Positions 22,561 through 34,600 of a stretch of 64,000 bases of DNA are shown here, piece by piece. Within the stretch, counting starts at the first letter, position 1. Each line of letters starts with the position of its first letter. The translations under genes and the position numbers were made by a program. This DNA comes from Chelonoidis abingdonii. Lineage: Eukaryota > Chordata > Testudines > Testudinidae. The notes beneath the pieces were generated by a model. That model searched no databases. It had not been told where the DNA came from and was given only the letters and a program-made list of their open reading frames with translations. Where the stretch lies: the NCBI RefSeq assembly GCF_003597395.2, contig NC_133773.1, positions 143,706,909 to 143,770,908 on the forward strand, in the 5' to 3' direction.

Positions 22561-23504
22561 ACTCTGGGTGCAAGTTACGAGGGCCTACTGATTTACAGAT
22601 GGTAGCTTAGCTATGGTAAAAGATGCCTGTTTGACAACCCTGGAGAACAAGTGCTCTACCCACAGAGCAAGTACAGTACAGTGAATGATCATATAACCAG
22701 GTGCCAATAATGGCTATCTCACAGACGTCAGAGGGAGGGGTTTTCATTCCCCAGGACTATTCCCCCTTCCTACTGTGACTACCCAAAGAAAGAGACCAGC
22801 TACTACATCCGTTCTGAGATGTGGGCACCTGTTTTGAAGGAAGAGTTTTATAAGAAAGATGGTTTCTTCCCGTCCTCTGACACAATTCACGTTTTGCTCA
22901 TTTTCTTAGATTGCAAGAGGCATGGGGCAAGGATCCCCTCTTCCAATGTGTTTGTACAGAATCTGACACAATGGGACTCAGATTCTGACCAGGGCCTCTG
23001 GCCACAATACTTCAGTCCTGAAACGAGAAGGTCAAACAGCATGCAGGGCAATCCTTTCTTCTGGGAATCCCAGCCAAACATCAACAACTGGTTCCTAAGG
23101 AAAACTTTGCCCAGAGAATCGACTCTAATCAGAGCCCAAGTCAGACAGCAAACTCTCCTGCTGCTCCCTCTCCAGAAGCTGTCTCTGCACAATACCATGT
23201 CTAACCCTGAACTACCGCCTTGTCTTTCCAAGTGTCAAAACTTGCTCGCACACTATGAAAAAGTGGAAGACTGTAACAGCACCACCTGGTAATGGGTGCC
23301 GTAAGAATAATAACATCTTCCATGCTGCTGTGTGGTGCGGAGGTTAGACAAATACATGAAAAACTAGGTGGGGGAGAGAAGAAAGGCTTGCAGAAATGTG
23401 GGCATGCGCACCATTGTGCCCGTCTCCGAACATGTATACAACTATGCACAGCCTGTCTATGACACTTCAATTAGGTCAATACATTTACTAAAATTAGGTT
23501 TATA
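22561..23504. other. Unassigned DNA, no gene supported
   Basis: A 157-codon plus-strand frame (22819-23292) has no motif, hydrophobic pattern or family resemblance I can name. Confidence 0.3.
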
Positions 23505-24034
23505 ATTCACAGATTCCAAGGACAGAAATGGCTGTTGTGATGATCTAGTCTGACCTCCTGGAGAACTTCTCCAAAATATTTCCTAAAGCATCTATTGGCT
23601 TTAGGATGCACCAGTGCCGAATGCAAAGCTAAAATAATCCCTCTACTCTTACTCGAGATTCCCCGGTTTATGTATACAAGGATTGCATCAGCCTTTTCAG
23701 CCACAGCATTGCACTGGGAGCTCATGTTCAACTGAGTATCCACCATCACAACCAAATCGCTTTCAGAGTCCCGGCTTCCCAGGATAGAACCGCGGTCCTG
23801 TAAGTGTGACCTACATGCTTTGTGCCTAGATGTAGACATTTGCATTTAGCCGTTTTAAAACCCTTCTCGTTTGCTTGCGCTCAGTTTACTATACAATCTA
23901 AATCACTCTAAATCAGTGACCTGTTGTCTTCATTATTTACCATTACCTCGATTTTTGTGTCATCTGCAAACTTTATCATTGGTGGTTTTATGTTTTCTTT
24001 CTGGTCACTGATAAAAATGTTAGATAGAGTAGGG

Positions 24035-24466
24035 CGGGGTGGCCAACCTGAGCCTGAGAAGGAGCCAGAATTTACCAATGTACCTTGCCAAAGAGCCGCA
24101 GTTATATGTCAGCAGCACCTGTCAGCAGCCCCGCATCAGCTCCTGGCACCTCCAACCCACTGGCAGCCTGCCAATCAGCACCTCCCCTTCCCTCCCTGCA
24201 CCTCCCAATCAACTGTTTCGTGGTGTGCAGGTGGCTCAGGGGGGAGAGGGAGGGAGGGCATGGCAGGCTCAGGGAAGGGGACGGGACAAGGTGGAGTGGG
24301 GGCAGGGCCTGTGGCAGAGCCAGGGGTTGAGCAGTGAGCACCCCCCGGCACATTGGAAAGTTGGCGCCTGAAGCTCCAGCCCTGGAGTCGGTGACTATAC
24401 AAGGAGACGCATATTAACTTCTGAAGATCCGCATGTGGCTGCAGAGCCACAGTTTGGCCACCCCTG
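24035..24466. mobile_element. hAT-type MITE in CR1, TSD GWGTAGGG
   Basis: 432-bp insert with GGGGTGGCCAACCTG at one end and CAGTTTGGCCACCCCTG at the other. Flanking 8-mers GAGTAGGG (24027-24034) and GTGTAGGG (24467-24474) differ by one base. CR1 sequence is continuous across the site (GTTAGATAGAG...GGGCCAAGAGCC). The interior is GC-rich and non-coding. Confidence 0.85.
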
Positions 24467-24749
24467 GTGTAGGGCCAAGAGCCAGTCCCTTCAGGACCCC
24501 ACTAGAAACACAACCTCTCAATGATGATTCCCCATTTACAATTACGTTTTGAGAACAGTCAGCTACAGAAGTCTAAGTATATTACATCAATACATTATCT
24601 CCCAAAAAGATCTCATCACAAAGAGATATCCAGTTAGTTTGACAGGATCTATTCTTTATAAACCCATATTGATTAGCCTTGATTATATTACTCTCCTTCA
24701 ATTCTTTATTCTAGTCCCTCATCAGCCGCTCCATTAAATTGCCTGGGAT

Positions 24750-24942
24750 TATAGAATTATGAATGTAGGACTGGAGAGATCTTGAGAGGTCACATAGTCC
24801 AGTTCCCTGCACTCAAGACAGGACTAAAGATTATCTAGACCCTCCCTGCCAGGTGTTTGTCCAACCTGCTCTTAAAAATCTCCAGTGATGGAGATTTCTC
24901 AACCTCCCTAGGCAATTTATTCCAGTGCTTAACCACCCTGAT
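24750..24942 (-). mobile_element. Second CR1 3' end nested in the long CR1
   Basis: TATAGAATTATGAATGTAGG, GAGGTCACATAGTCCAGTTC, CCCTGCCAGGTGTTTGTCCA is an inverted CR1 3' end of the 20528 type, placed in the middle of RT coding sequence of the host CR1. Confidence 0.78.
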
Positions 24943-26593
24943 GTCAGACTGAGGGGCCTGTACGTACCTGTGTCATCCCATTTACCCTTTTTAAATATTG
25001 GCACAGCATTAGCTTTCTTCCACTCTTCTGCAAGTTTCTCAGTGTTCCAAGACTTATTGAAAATCAATATTAATGGTCTAGAGAACTCCTCAGCCAGCTC
25101 TTTTAAATGCTTAAATGCAAATTACCTGGATCCGCTGATTTAAAAAGTCTAAGTTCAGTAGCGTCCTCCTGAGATACTCATGTTATCATCATCATCTGAT
25201 GAGACTATATTTTTCCCAAATACAGAACTGAAATATTTATTGAACACTGCAGCCCTTTTTGCATTATTATTGATAAATCTACCATTTCCAGCTAGTAATG
25301 GACCAATACCATTGTCAGGATTCTTTTTGTCCCTAAAATACTTTAAAAGCTCCTTCTTATTGTCCTTAACTCTGTTGGGCATAGATTTTTTTCTTGTGCC
25401 CCTTGGCTTCCCTTATCAATTTTCTATAATACCTAGCTTCTGGTTTATAAACTCATTACTACTGACTTCCCCTTTCTTCCATTTGTTTTATATACATATA
25501 TTACAGTTGCCTTCACTTCCCCTCTAAACCAGGTCAGTTTTTTAACTAATGGCTTTCTTTCCTTGATTGCGGCTTTTGAGGAATCTAGTAAAAGGTTCTT
25601 AAACAATTCCCAATTATCATTCACATTTTTCTGATTAAATCCTTCCTCCTCCCAGCTGATTTGGCTCATAATTGTTTTCAGCTTTGTGAAACTGGTCATT
25701 TTTTTTATATAATGTCAAGTATATATCTATATATTACTGGTCTGGCCTTTATTCTATTTGCAGATTATAAATATGACCACTAGTACCTAAGGTACTATTT
25801 CTTTTTAGTTCGGTGATCAGTTCCTCTTTATCTGTCAAGATGGGGTCTAATATAGAATTCCCCTGTGTTGGCTGGAACACTTTTTGAGCTAGGAAATTGG
25901 CATCTATAATGGTTAGAAATTCCAAGGATGTTTTAGTCCTGGCAGCATGAGCCCTGCACTGTATGTCACTCAGATTGATGTCTCCCACAATCATGGAGCT
26001 TTTTTTCCTAAATATTGTAGACAGTTGCATAAGGAGCCAGTCATCCTGTTCCCTTGTATTTGATGGTCTGTGGCAGACACCACCTAAAACCTTGTCTTGT
26101 GCTTTATCTGTTAGGACATTGATTCATAAGAGTTTCTTCTGAGTTATCAGTGACTCAGAAACAGGTAATGCTGTTTTGGACATAGAGCACCTCTCTCACT
26201 TCCCTTTTGCCCACTTGATCTTTCCTAAATAGGTTATAACTTTGATTTTACCCTTCCAATCATGGGAATTATCCCACCAGGTTTCAATTATATCAAGTTT
26301 ATGTTCCTAATAAATGAACAATACTCATTCCTCTTGTTTGTTACCCAGGCTCCTGACTTTGATGTACGGGCAATTCAAGAATTTCCTTTCTCCGTGTCCT
26401 TTGGTTTCTTGATTCATTTTGTTCGCAACATCTTCATTTGGTGCTAAATGAGCACTCGTATCGTCCCTCCTTTTACCTTCCCAATAAACCCTGCCTAACG
26501 TCCATTCACTTCCCTGTAGGAAGCTAACCATTGGAGCAGCGCTTCTGATTTTAGGCTTTAACCGATAAACACTGACAAAATACCACTGCCGCC

Positions 26594-26611
26594 AAAAAAA
26601 AAAAAAAAAAA
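26594..26611 (+). repeat. A18 homopolymer followed by purine-rich tract
   Basis: Eighteen A, then GGAAAGAGAAAAAGATAAG. It marks the edge between the long CR1 and the LTR-like element. Confidence 0.9.
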
Positions 26612-26647
26612 GGAAAGAGAAAAAGATAAGAAAAAAGAATATCAGTG

Positions 26648-27322
26648 TGTGATGGAGTGTCCACACCACAGAAGACCTGACAGGGTTAAGGTGGGCCAAT
26701 TAACGCCCCAGACTTCACAGGGCAGAGCAACCAGAAAGCAGGGATTCATTAGAAGAGCCATGGCAGGGCAGGGACAGGAAGTGCCTGTATAAAGCTCAGG
26801 AGCTGACAGCAGAAGGGGGTTGTGGGGGAAGGAGTCTGCAATCACTCCATGGGAGAAGGGAGATGTGTTTTGGCCTAGAGATAAGTAGCCTACAGTTACT
26901 CCCTGGGACAAGGAGAGATTGGGCTCGCTAACCCAGAGATGGAGGAGAGCCAGAGAGGTAGGAAAGGCTCAGGGGAAAAGCAGGAAGGGATGGGGCTGGG
27001 CTGAAGTAAAGGCCCCTGAGCTAGAACCCAAAGTACAGGGGGGCACCCTACCAGCCACTGGGGAAGTGGCACAGACCAGCGAGCAGAGAACAGACTGCCT
27101 GGGACAGCTTTGCACTGAAAGACTTTGGAACCCTGAAAGGGGAGGACCATAATGACCTGGCCGGAGGGCCAAGTCATGAGCAGGAAGCTGAAACGAGAGG
27201 GACTGTAGGGTGAGAGAAGAAGATGGGGGACGAGACCCCCAGAGGAGAACTCAGCACCTAGAAAGAGCTAATTCCCAGAGGGGCCAGAGGAGGCGCCCTA
27301 GCAGTGAGTGGAGCCCGTGCCA
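26648..27322 (+). mobile_element. LTR-like element (TGTGATGGAG type)
   Basis: Starts TGTGATGGAGTGTCCACACC, has TATAAAGCTC at about 26790 as a candidate TATA element, and ends near GAGCCCGTGCCA. TG...CA ends and the lack of coding fit a solo LTR. No matching 5-bp flanks were found, so the ends are tentative. Confidence 0.5.
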
Positions 27323-28675
27323 TGGTTTGAATTGGTTACACATCTCATGTTGACTTCACTCCTTTCCCAGGGCACTCAGTTTATCTAGGTGATATCCCCG
27401 TTCCCTGGTTCTACCTAAGGCCTTGTCTACCCAGAGCAGTAATGCAGACTACAGGGGTGTGATTCCAAATGCACGCTAAAGTGTTGCACATTAATTGGTC
27501 GGTGTGCACACCACAGGTTCCCTGGTGCATTTGACTATAATGCTGTGTGAAACAGTACAATGTTTAAACGAACAAACGCACTAAACCGGGGCTCAGTAAC
27601 AAGGATACAAAGCTGCAGCTAACCTGTATGTCATTTTCATATGCAAAATACAAATTAAAGTAGGTCCTATTTAGATAAGAAATGTGGGAAGTAATCTTCT
27701 CATTACAGTATCAAAGACAGAGCCTCAAACCCTAGTTTTTTGACATCAGCAGAGGACTCCAAAATTGCTTAAAAACAACCCCCCAAAATGAATGTAATAA
27801 ACCCTGGAAACTAAAAGCCCTCCATCAGAGTCACAGCCCTGCCAAAAGCCAGAATGGGCCTGTTAGCTGTAGGTGGCTTAAGGATTTTTTTTTTGTCTTT
27901 ACGACAACATTAACGATTTTAATGGGGTTATGGAAATGCATTTCATTTTTATGTCTTGCAAATGTCGTATCCTTTCCCTGCCGTGTGGTGCCACCAGCCA
28001 AGTGGTGCTGAGAGGAACTAAGGGGGAAATTAACGAGCTACTAGTTGACCCATAAAGGCAACTTCCGGACAAGAATGCTCAAGTGGCAATTCCCTCCACC
28101 TCATTTGCTCCACTGCAATTAAGCTCATAAAAGGAAAAGGGGTTTCCAGACAGAGTGGCTGCTGTCCAGGAGCCTGTGCATGTGCCTTCCTCTGCACCCT
28201 CTAGTCACACATGGACTTCAGTGAGAGTTGAGAGTGCTATGTGCCTGGCAAGGATCAGGGTGCGCCTCCGTGCACTGGTTCATGCTGCTGCCTCAGAGAC
28301 GGGTAAAACAGGACACCGTGTGTAGCTGCAGGAACACTGCACAGTGCTAGGGGAAGGGATGTTTTTGTCGCTTTGCTGGCTTCACTTAGGGATGACGCCC
28401 CTCCCCAGCCATGAAATTCTAAAGGGACTGGGTGATAGATCCCCATTGAGAGGGATCCTTTCACAGTGGAAGTAATAATACGCCAGACTGACAGCATTCT
28501 TAAAAAGGGAGAAATAACATTTCATTGCATCTAAACTATGCACATCGAGCTGGGCCTTATTACTTACGGGCCCGATTCTGCACCATTAGAGGGTTTGAGG
28601 GCAGGATGGGGCCCTGAGGTGCTGATCCTAGTAACACTAAGCAAAAACTAAAGATTCTGTTCAGATGGAAATCTA
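27323..28675. other. Single-copy-looking DNA; MITE-like scrap at 27419-27560
   Basis: AAGGCCTTGTCTACCCAGAG begins a one-ended MITE-like fragment. 27600-28140 includes long AT-rich words (ATGGAAATGCATTTCATTTT, CAACATTAACGATTTTAATG), one holding an octamer-like ATGCAAAT-related site, and has no repeat signature. No gene seen. Confidence 0.35.
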
Positions 28676-28680
28676 CTGAG

Positions 28681-28938
28681 GCCTTGGCTACACTGGCGAT
28701 TTACAGCGCTGCAACTTTCTCGCTAAGAAGTGTGAAAAAAACATCCCCCTGAGCGCAGCAAGTTACAGAGCTGCAAAGCGCCAGTGTAAACAGTGCCCCA
28801 GCGCTGGGATCATGGCTCCCAGCACTGCAAACTAATCCCCACGGGGACGTGGAGTAGCTGCAGAGCTCTCTCCCAGCTCTGGCGCTGCGACCACACTCGC
28901 ACTTCAAAGCGCTTTGGAGTTTCGAGTGTAGCCAAGCC
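28681..28938. mobile_element. MITE with GGCTACACT ends, CTGAG flanks
   Basis: Ends GCCTTGGCTACACT and AGTGTAGCCAAGC are inverted repeats. CTGAG lies immediately outside both ends (28676-28680 and 28939-28943). The interior has paired words such as CAGCGCTG and AAGCGC. Non-coding. Confidence 0.75.
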
Positions 28939-29092
28939 CTGAGAAACACAACAGGGGTGAAGGGAAGGATCCTGAGCCCCAAGACATGCTTAGGATCAGG
29001 TCGTCTGCATAACCACCGCCTGTGGGGGGCTGGGGATGAGAGGAAGCAGTGACCAATGGGCCTCTTGTTTTCCTGTTGCATGAATCCCAGGT

Positions 29093-29516
29093 AGAGCTGG
29101 GCAGGAAACTTTCCCCATCCTGACGAAATACAGTATTCAAGATTTTAAAAAAATTCTCCATCCTGAAGCAGGATGAAAGGGCAAAAATCACCACAAACCA
29201 ACAAACTCAAAAACTTTGATTTGTGTCGAACAAGAACATTTCATTGTGATTTCAACCACTTTTTAGTCTTTTTTTTTTTTTTTACTATAATTAGCTAAAA
29301 TTTCTAAAGAAAAAGTGGTTTTGAACCAGCAAACTGACATTTTTCATTTTGAAGGTGTCGGAACAGAACACTTTGATGATTTGGAAACTTTTTGCAACCT
29401 TCTTTTGAGTCAAGAAACTTTTCAAACCCGACCTGTTCCCACAAACAGTTTCCATTTTGACGAAGCTGCTTTTTGAGGGGAAAACGTCTCCTCGAAAAAT
29501 TCCCAACTAGCTCTAG
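29093..29516. mobile_element. AT-rich MITE, 8-bp TSD TCCCAGGT
   Basis: Exact TCCCAGGT at 29085-29092 and 29517-29524 brackets a 424-bp element starting AGAGCTGGGCAGGAAA and ending TTCCCAACTAGCTCTAG. The 8-bp duplication makes this AT-rich AGAGCTGG family hAT-like. A T16-type run lies near 29268-29283. Confidence 0.82.
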
Positions 29517-29524
29517 TCCCAGGT

Positions 29525-30875
29525 GATGTGGATCTGCGCTGTGCAACGTGATCACTTCTTCCATGCTGCATATTGCAGCAAAGACCCTTGCTAGCACTCA
29601 CGGTTGTGCATCTGCATGTGCCCGTGTGCAGAATGTTTGTGTATCATGTGATGGCTGTGCGCAGATCAACACAGGGCCTGCATCTTGCTGTTGTGTCTAA
29701 CCATGCTGCTGTGTCTCTATATGAGCCGTGTTTACGTGCTGCTGCTCGTGTGCACAAGAAGAGATCTTTGAGCAACACTGGCTCTCTCAAAAAGTGAACT
29801 TATTCAGAGAGATTGTGGTTAACGCCACAGCCCTGTACGCCACGAGATCTGGGTTATTCTCCTTCCTGGGCTATAGATTTCCTCTTTGATCTTGGCCATG
29901 TCACATAGTTTCTTGGCTCCCCCCACTTCCAGGACATTGTAAAGACTGACTTGTTTTTCAAAATGCTTTGAGATGTTCCCATGGAAGACACTGTGCAAGA
30001 GGGGCAGGGGCTTGCAAATACTCCTTGTAAATGCTCCCAGTAAAATTCACCGAAGGGTTGACATCATTGGGAGCTGATGCTGAGCCTGAAAGCTCCAGGT
30101 GTGCAGTGGAACTGCTGCCCCTACCTACTCCACAGCCTATCTCTGTGCCTGCCCCAGTCAGGATGAGCCAAACCAAAGATCGTTCTGGCGAGTCCAAAAA
30201 TTTTGCCTCTCCCAAGGGATAATGGTGGGGGAGGGGGAAGAGGCGGACTCTTCAAACTTAGTGTCACTGTCTTTGGTTTTTACAAAAGGGTGAATTTCAA
30301 TGAAGTGACCCAGAATCTTACCCAAGTGGCAGCTGCTATAAATCCACGCACCAACTGTCACCGCCATAAACTATTTTGATGCAATGCCATGAAAGTAATA
30401 ATATTTCTTGGGATGATTTGCTGATTCTGAATATCCGAACAGTCCAGCGTGCAGTAAAGCTCAGGGGATGTGGGGATTTATTGCTCTCTCTTGCTGGGAT
30501 CGGTAATGCATTTCAGAACACTCGATACGAACGTGCTAGGGGACAGGATGACTCCAGAGGCAAGGAGCCTTTCGCTTTTGAAAGTAACAAAGAGGGCACC
30601 GTTGCATCCATCAGAGGAGTTTATATACTAGCTTCTAAGAGCCGATATGCCACCACCCTGAGCATTGTAGTCCAAGGGCACCTCTACGGGTTAGCACTCC
30701 CTATGTCTCATGGTGTTTCTTGCTAACAAGAGTCTGTGGATTTCAAGCAAGCAGCCTTGATGTAACATACCACAGTGCATGCATACAGGTGCAGCAGCCG
30801 TCCCCAGGGTGAGAACACAGGGACTTTTAGTGCCCCAGCTCTTGCTTCTGTCACTTGAGCTAATGGAAATCTCAG
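29525..30875. other. Unassigned DNA, no gene supported
   Basis: No named repeat. A 116-codon frame at 30376-30726 has no recognisable domain. Confidence 0.3.
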
Positions 30876-31475
30876 TTTAGAATTGTAGGACTGGAAGGAC
30901 CCTCAGAAGGTCCTCTAGTCCAGCCCCCTGCACTCATGGCAGAATGAGTTAGGACAGTTAGGAAGTTTTTCCTAATGTCCAACCTAAACCTCCTTTACTG
31001 CAATTTAAGCCCATTGCTTCTTGTCCTATTCTCAGAGGTTAAGAAGAACAACTTATCACTCTCCTCCTTGTAACAACCTTTTATGTACTTGAAAACTGTT
31101 ATCATGTCCCCCTCAGTCTTCTTTTTTCCAGACTAATCAAACCCAATTTTTTCAATCTTCGCTCATAGCTCATTTTTTCTAGACCTTCCATCATTTTTGT
31201 TGCTCTTCTCTGGACTTTCTCCAATTTGTCCACATCTTCCCTGAAATGTGGCGCCCAGAACTGGACACGATACTCCAGTTGAGGCCTAATCAGCACGGAG
31301 TAGAGCGGAAGAATTACTTCTCATGTCTTGCTGATACATCTCAGAATGATGTTTGCTTTTTTTGCAGCAGTGTTACACTGTTAACTCATATTTAGCTTGT
31401 GATCCACTGTGACCCCCAGATCCCTTTCTGCAGTGCTCCTTCCTAGGCAGCCATTTCCCATTTTCTGTATGAGCA
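30876..31475 (-). mobile_element. CR1 LINE 3' region, antisense
   Basis: TTTAGAATTGTAGGACTGGA and CTCTAGTCCAGCCCCCTGCA mark the 3' end. The reverse strand at 31102-31296 reads [20 protein letters not shown] then [20 protein letters not shown], the ORF2 thumb. It fades out by about 31475. Confidence 0.9.
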
Positions 31476-32169
31476 AATGATGGTTTACTTGTTGTGAGCA
31501 AATCTCAGGTTGTTATACTCTCTGGGCCCAGGCACTAGAGGGTGACATAGTTGCATAACGTTTACAAGAAAAGGAACTTATTCCATTGTCTAGGCTGTCG
31601 CCATCCCTCTGCCTTACTTTCTTTGGTGCTTTCTCCAAGTCCAGTTTTAAATGACCCAAATGTTTCCATGGTTATTCCAGGGACTGATAAACTTCCATAG
31701 CAAACTAGACATAGGGATTGTCATATTGCCTCAGATTCATGGCCCGTCTCATCCAGTATCCTGTCTCCAACAGTGTTTGGCACCAAATGTTTCAGAGGAA
31801 GGGAGAAGAACCCGACATTAGGCAGTATGGGATAATCTGGGCCAGTGAGAGTCTTATTCTATTTTATACACCACCAGGTTCTTATACCACCCTCATCACC
31901 CTAGCATCTATCTATGTTACAGTTTTGTACTGCTGCCCATCGTCATAATATCCGAGTACCTGCCACTTAAAAATCAGTAGCAACAGCTATTTCATGGAGT
32001 TGTTGGCTTTTCTCCCTTTATGGGGCCAAAACTCTGCTTGTGACAGGGTTTTCTGGGGGGCCTGGGGGTTGGAAGGGGCTTGAGAATAAAGTAGAAAGGC
32101 TCCCTTAAAGAGAAAGACCTTGCAACTTTCCTAAAAGTTCCTAAAGTTGGCCAGACTCTGGATTTGGCT
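31476..32169. other. Mostly unassigned; probable antisense CR1 scrap at 31705-31830
   Basis: CGTCTCATCCAGTATCCTGT, CCAACAGTGTTTGGCACCAA and TTTCAGAGG resemble a decayed inverted CR1 3' UTR. The rest is unassigned. Confidence 0.4.
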
Positions 32170-33480
32170 GATCATCTCGGGACCATTGTCCCATATCTGG
32201 GTTCTCTCAGAGAATGCTTTGTCCCCAGCTGTCTGATTCTCTGTTCAGATCTGTGTGCTCTGCCCTGTCCCAGAGAAGCGCAGCTGTCATAAGACTTCAT
32301 AGATCGAAATTCAGTCTTTGGTGTTGCTGGAACTTGATCAATTAATTGCATTGACAATTAGGACCAAGGCCTTAATCCGGCGCTGGAAGCTGATTGGGAC
32401 CTGGTGGAGAGACGTGAGCGTTGGTCTGATGTGCAGCCAGTGGCCTGAGCCACGGAGAAGGTGGGCAGCTGCATTTGGTACCAGCTGGAGCCTGGGCCTC
32501 ATCAGCTTCAGACACAGGAAGTTAAAATGCAGCTTGGAGGTGATGGACACCGGGGCCACTGAGATTGGGCACTCGTGCGGGAGGAAGGAGTGACGTTTCC
32601 TAGGGAGCTGGAGGTGAAAGGAGGCATTGCTGGCAATGGATGCTCCCTGGTCATCCAAGCTTAGCAAGGAGTCAAACAAAGCCCTGATGGTTTGCACCTC
32701 TCTGACCAATGGGGGCTGTGAGCCCTCGGCAGAAGGCAGAGACAACGTATCATCCTATTCGTAGCATTTCTCCTTTCCAACCAGCATCGATTGGGTCTTG
32801 CTTGGGTCCAGCTTAAGCCAGCTGCTCTTCATCCAAGAGCTCATTTCCTGTCTGCACTGTGACATGTTAGCAGTGGTGGGGGCTGCATCAGTGGAGAATG
32901 AGCTGAGTGTCTTCTGCATCTGGCTAGTAGCTGAGCCAGAGGCATCTCTCACCCTCCCCCAGTGGTCTCATGTAGATCCTGAAGAGAAGTGGGGATCATA
33001 TGGACCCAGGAATAAGAGGAAAAATTGGAGGGATCTTCAGGGTTGAGTGTTGGCCTCCTGCAGCTTGGGTGAGCTATTGCATTTTCCAAGGGGTTGGGGA
33101 GGTGTGCTTCTCTGAATGAACTATTCCCACTAGTCAGGAGCAAAGCTCTTCTTTACTGGCCGTCACCTATCCGGAGAGCCATGGATCCATTTCAAAGGCT
33201 GTGGCTCTGGGATTTTTTTCATGGCTTCTTGAGCTTCAGCATGTGTGCTGGGGCCAAACTCATTTAGGGTGGAGTGGCTGGATTATGCAGTCTGATGAGG
33301 GCTGGAATCCTCCTTCACAGGTTGGATGGCGAGAAATAATGGAGGCTCTGAATGATGTCCAGTTCCATTGAATCAATGAGAGTTTGATGAAGTAAGATCT
33401 GAGCGAGGGCCTCAGGAACTGGACCAAGGTGTTCAGAAGCAGAAATTTGGTGGGTCTGATTCCCAAGACTTTCCCAGGCA
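32170..33480 (-). pseudogene. L2-like LINE reverse-transcriptase fossil
   Basis: Reverse-strand translation gives non-CR1 LINE landmarks in the expected order: RRPTLNPEDPSNF (family: KKPTLDPxDLSNFRPV), a gap where the central palm should be, then FSTDAAPTTANMSQCRQEM and SSWMKSSWLKLDPSKT at 32755-32952, then RLQLVPNAAAHLL and HIRPTLTSLHQVPISF at 32338-32745. The YADDTQL box has decayed (ATSQMQKTL) and stops occur upstream. This pattern is known from L2-type elements of the Jockey group. It is clearly older than the CR1s. Confidence 0.75.
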
Positions 33481-33713
33481 CCATGGCAGTGTGGCCCCTC
33501 TGCTTATCAGGCTCTGGGTTGGCTAGAGCTGGCATGGAACCCCTGCCCCCTTCCATTGGGTTATGGCAATGCTACTCTAGAGAGACCACATGGCATAGGC
33601 TGCAGGCAGAAGGCATGTGCTGGAACACGCAGGCTCATCCAGAGATTGAGTTCAGGTCTCAGAAACAGTCCCAGAGAGAGGCCTGGGGTCGTGGCCATGA
33701 CAACCGTGCACCC

Positions 33714-34595
33714 TGTCAAGGTATTTTTTCCACTTCAAACTTTAGCATCCAAAAAGTGGGGACCTGCATGTACCCTTCTAAGCTTAATTCCTAGCTTAGA
33801 TCTGATAGCGCTGCCACCAACCAGAAATTCCAGTGTTTGGTACACTCCCTGTCCCCCAAAACCTTCCCTGGGGGACCCAGGACCCAAACCCCTTGGGTCT
33901 TAAAACAAGGAGAAATAAACCATTCCCCCTCTTTCCCCCTCCCAGACTTTCCCCTCCCTGGGTTACCCTGAGAGGTTACACTGATCCAAACTCCTTGGAT
34001 CTTAAAACAGAAAGGAATTAACCTTCCCCCCACCTCCTTTCCCCCCACCAATCCCCTGGTGAGTTTAGACCCAATCCCCTTGGGTCTTAAACAAGGGGGA
34101 AAAATCAATCAAGTTCTTAAAAAAGAAAGCTTTTAATTAAAAAAAGAAAAAGTAAAAATTATCTCTGTAAAACCAGAATGGAAAATGTTTACAGGGTCTT
34201 CAGCTTATATAGACCAGAGGGACTTCCTCCCCCTTAGCCTAAGATACCAGTTATAGCAAACAGAGGTAAAAATTCTTCCAGCAAAATACACATTCACAAG
34301 TAAGAAAACAACTATAAGACTAATCCGCCTTTTCTAGCTAATAATTACTATTTTGAACATGAGAGACTGTTTCAGAAAGATTGGAGAAAGACCTGGTTGC
34401 ACGTCTGGCCCCTCTTAGCCCCAAGAGCAAACAACCAACAAAACAAACAGCACAAACAAAGACTTCCCTCCACTGAGATTTGAAAGTATCTTGTCCCCCG
34501 ATTGGTCCTCTGGTCAGGTTTCAGCCAGGTTCACTGAGCTTCTTAACCCTTTACAGGTGAAACAGACATTAACCCTTAACTATCTGTTTATGACA
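33714..34595 (-). mobile_element. Solo LTR, antisense, TSD CACCC
   Basis: Exact CACCC at 33709-33713 and 34596-34600. The element runs from TGTCAAGGTA to GTTTATGACA on the plus strand, so in its own sense it begins TGTCATAAACAGATAG and ends in CA. In its own sense the first 100 bases match the LTR at 47413 (TTAAGGGTTAA, CCTGACCAGAGGACCAATC). It contains pyrimidine-rich tandem-like blocks (CCTTGGGTCTTAAAACA repeated near 33895, 33993 and 34080). There is no internal coding region, so it is a solo LTR of an endogenous retrovirus-like family. Confidence 0.85.
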
Positions 34596-34600
34596 CACCC

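Larger units (their letters stand above)
23505..26593 (-). mobile_element. Long CR1 LINE copy (about 3 kb), antisense
   Basis: Reading leftwards on the reverse strand: endonuclease part at 25749-26030 (VGDINLSDIQ, then FLTIIDANFLAQKVFQPTQ), linker at 25445-25699 (WELFKNLLLDSSKAAIKER), pre-RT segment at 25155-25382, RT fingers near 24831-25067 (FNKSWNTEKLAEEWKKANAV), palm near 23930-24030 and 3' end at 23505. This is the longest CR1 outside the suspect zone. It is broken by a hAT-type element (24035-24466), a second CR1 tail (24750-24942) and several frameshifts. Confidence 0.88.

Noticed and set aside
22819..23292. 157-codon plus-strand frame
   Set aside because: No recognisable domain, no splice context and ordinary composition; length is within chance for 64 kb read in six frames.
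30376..30726. 116-codon plus-strand frame in repeat-free DNA
   Set aside because: No motif, no signal peptide and no splice context that would raise it above chance.
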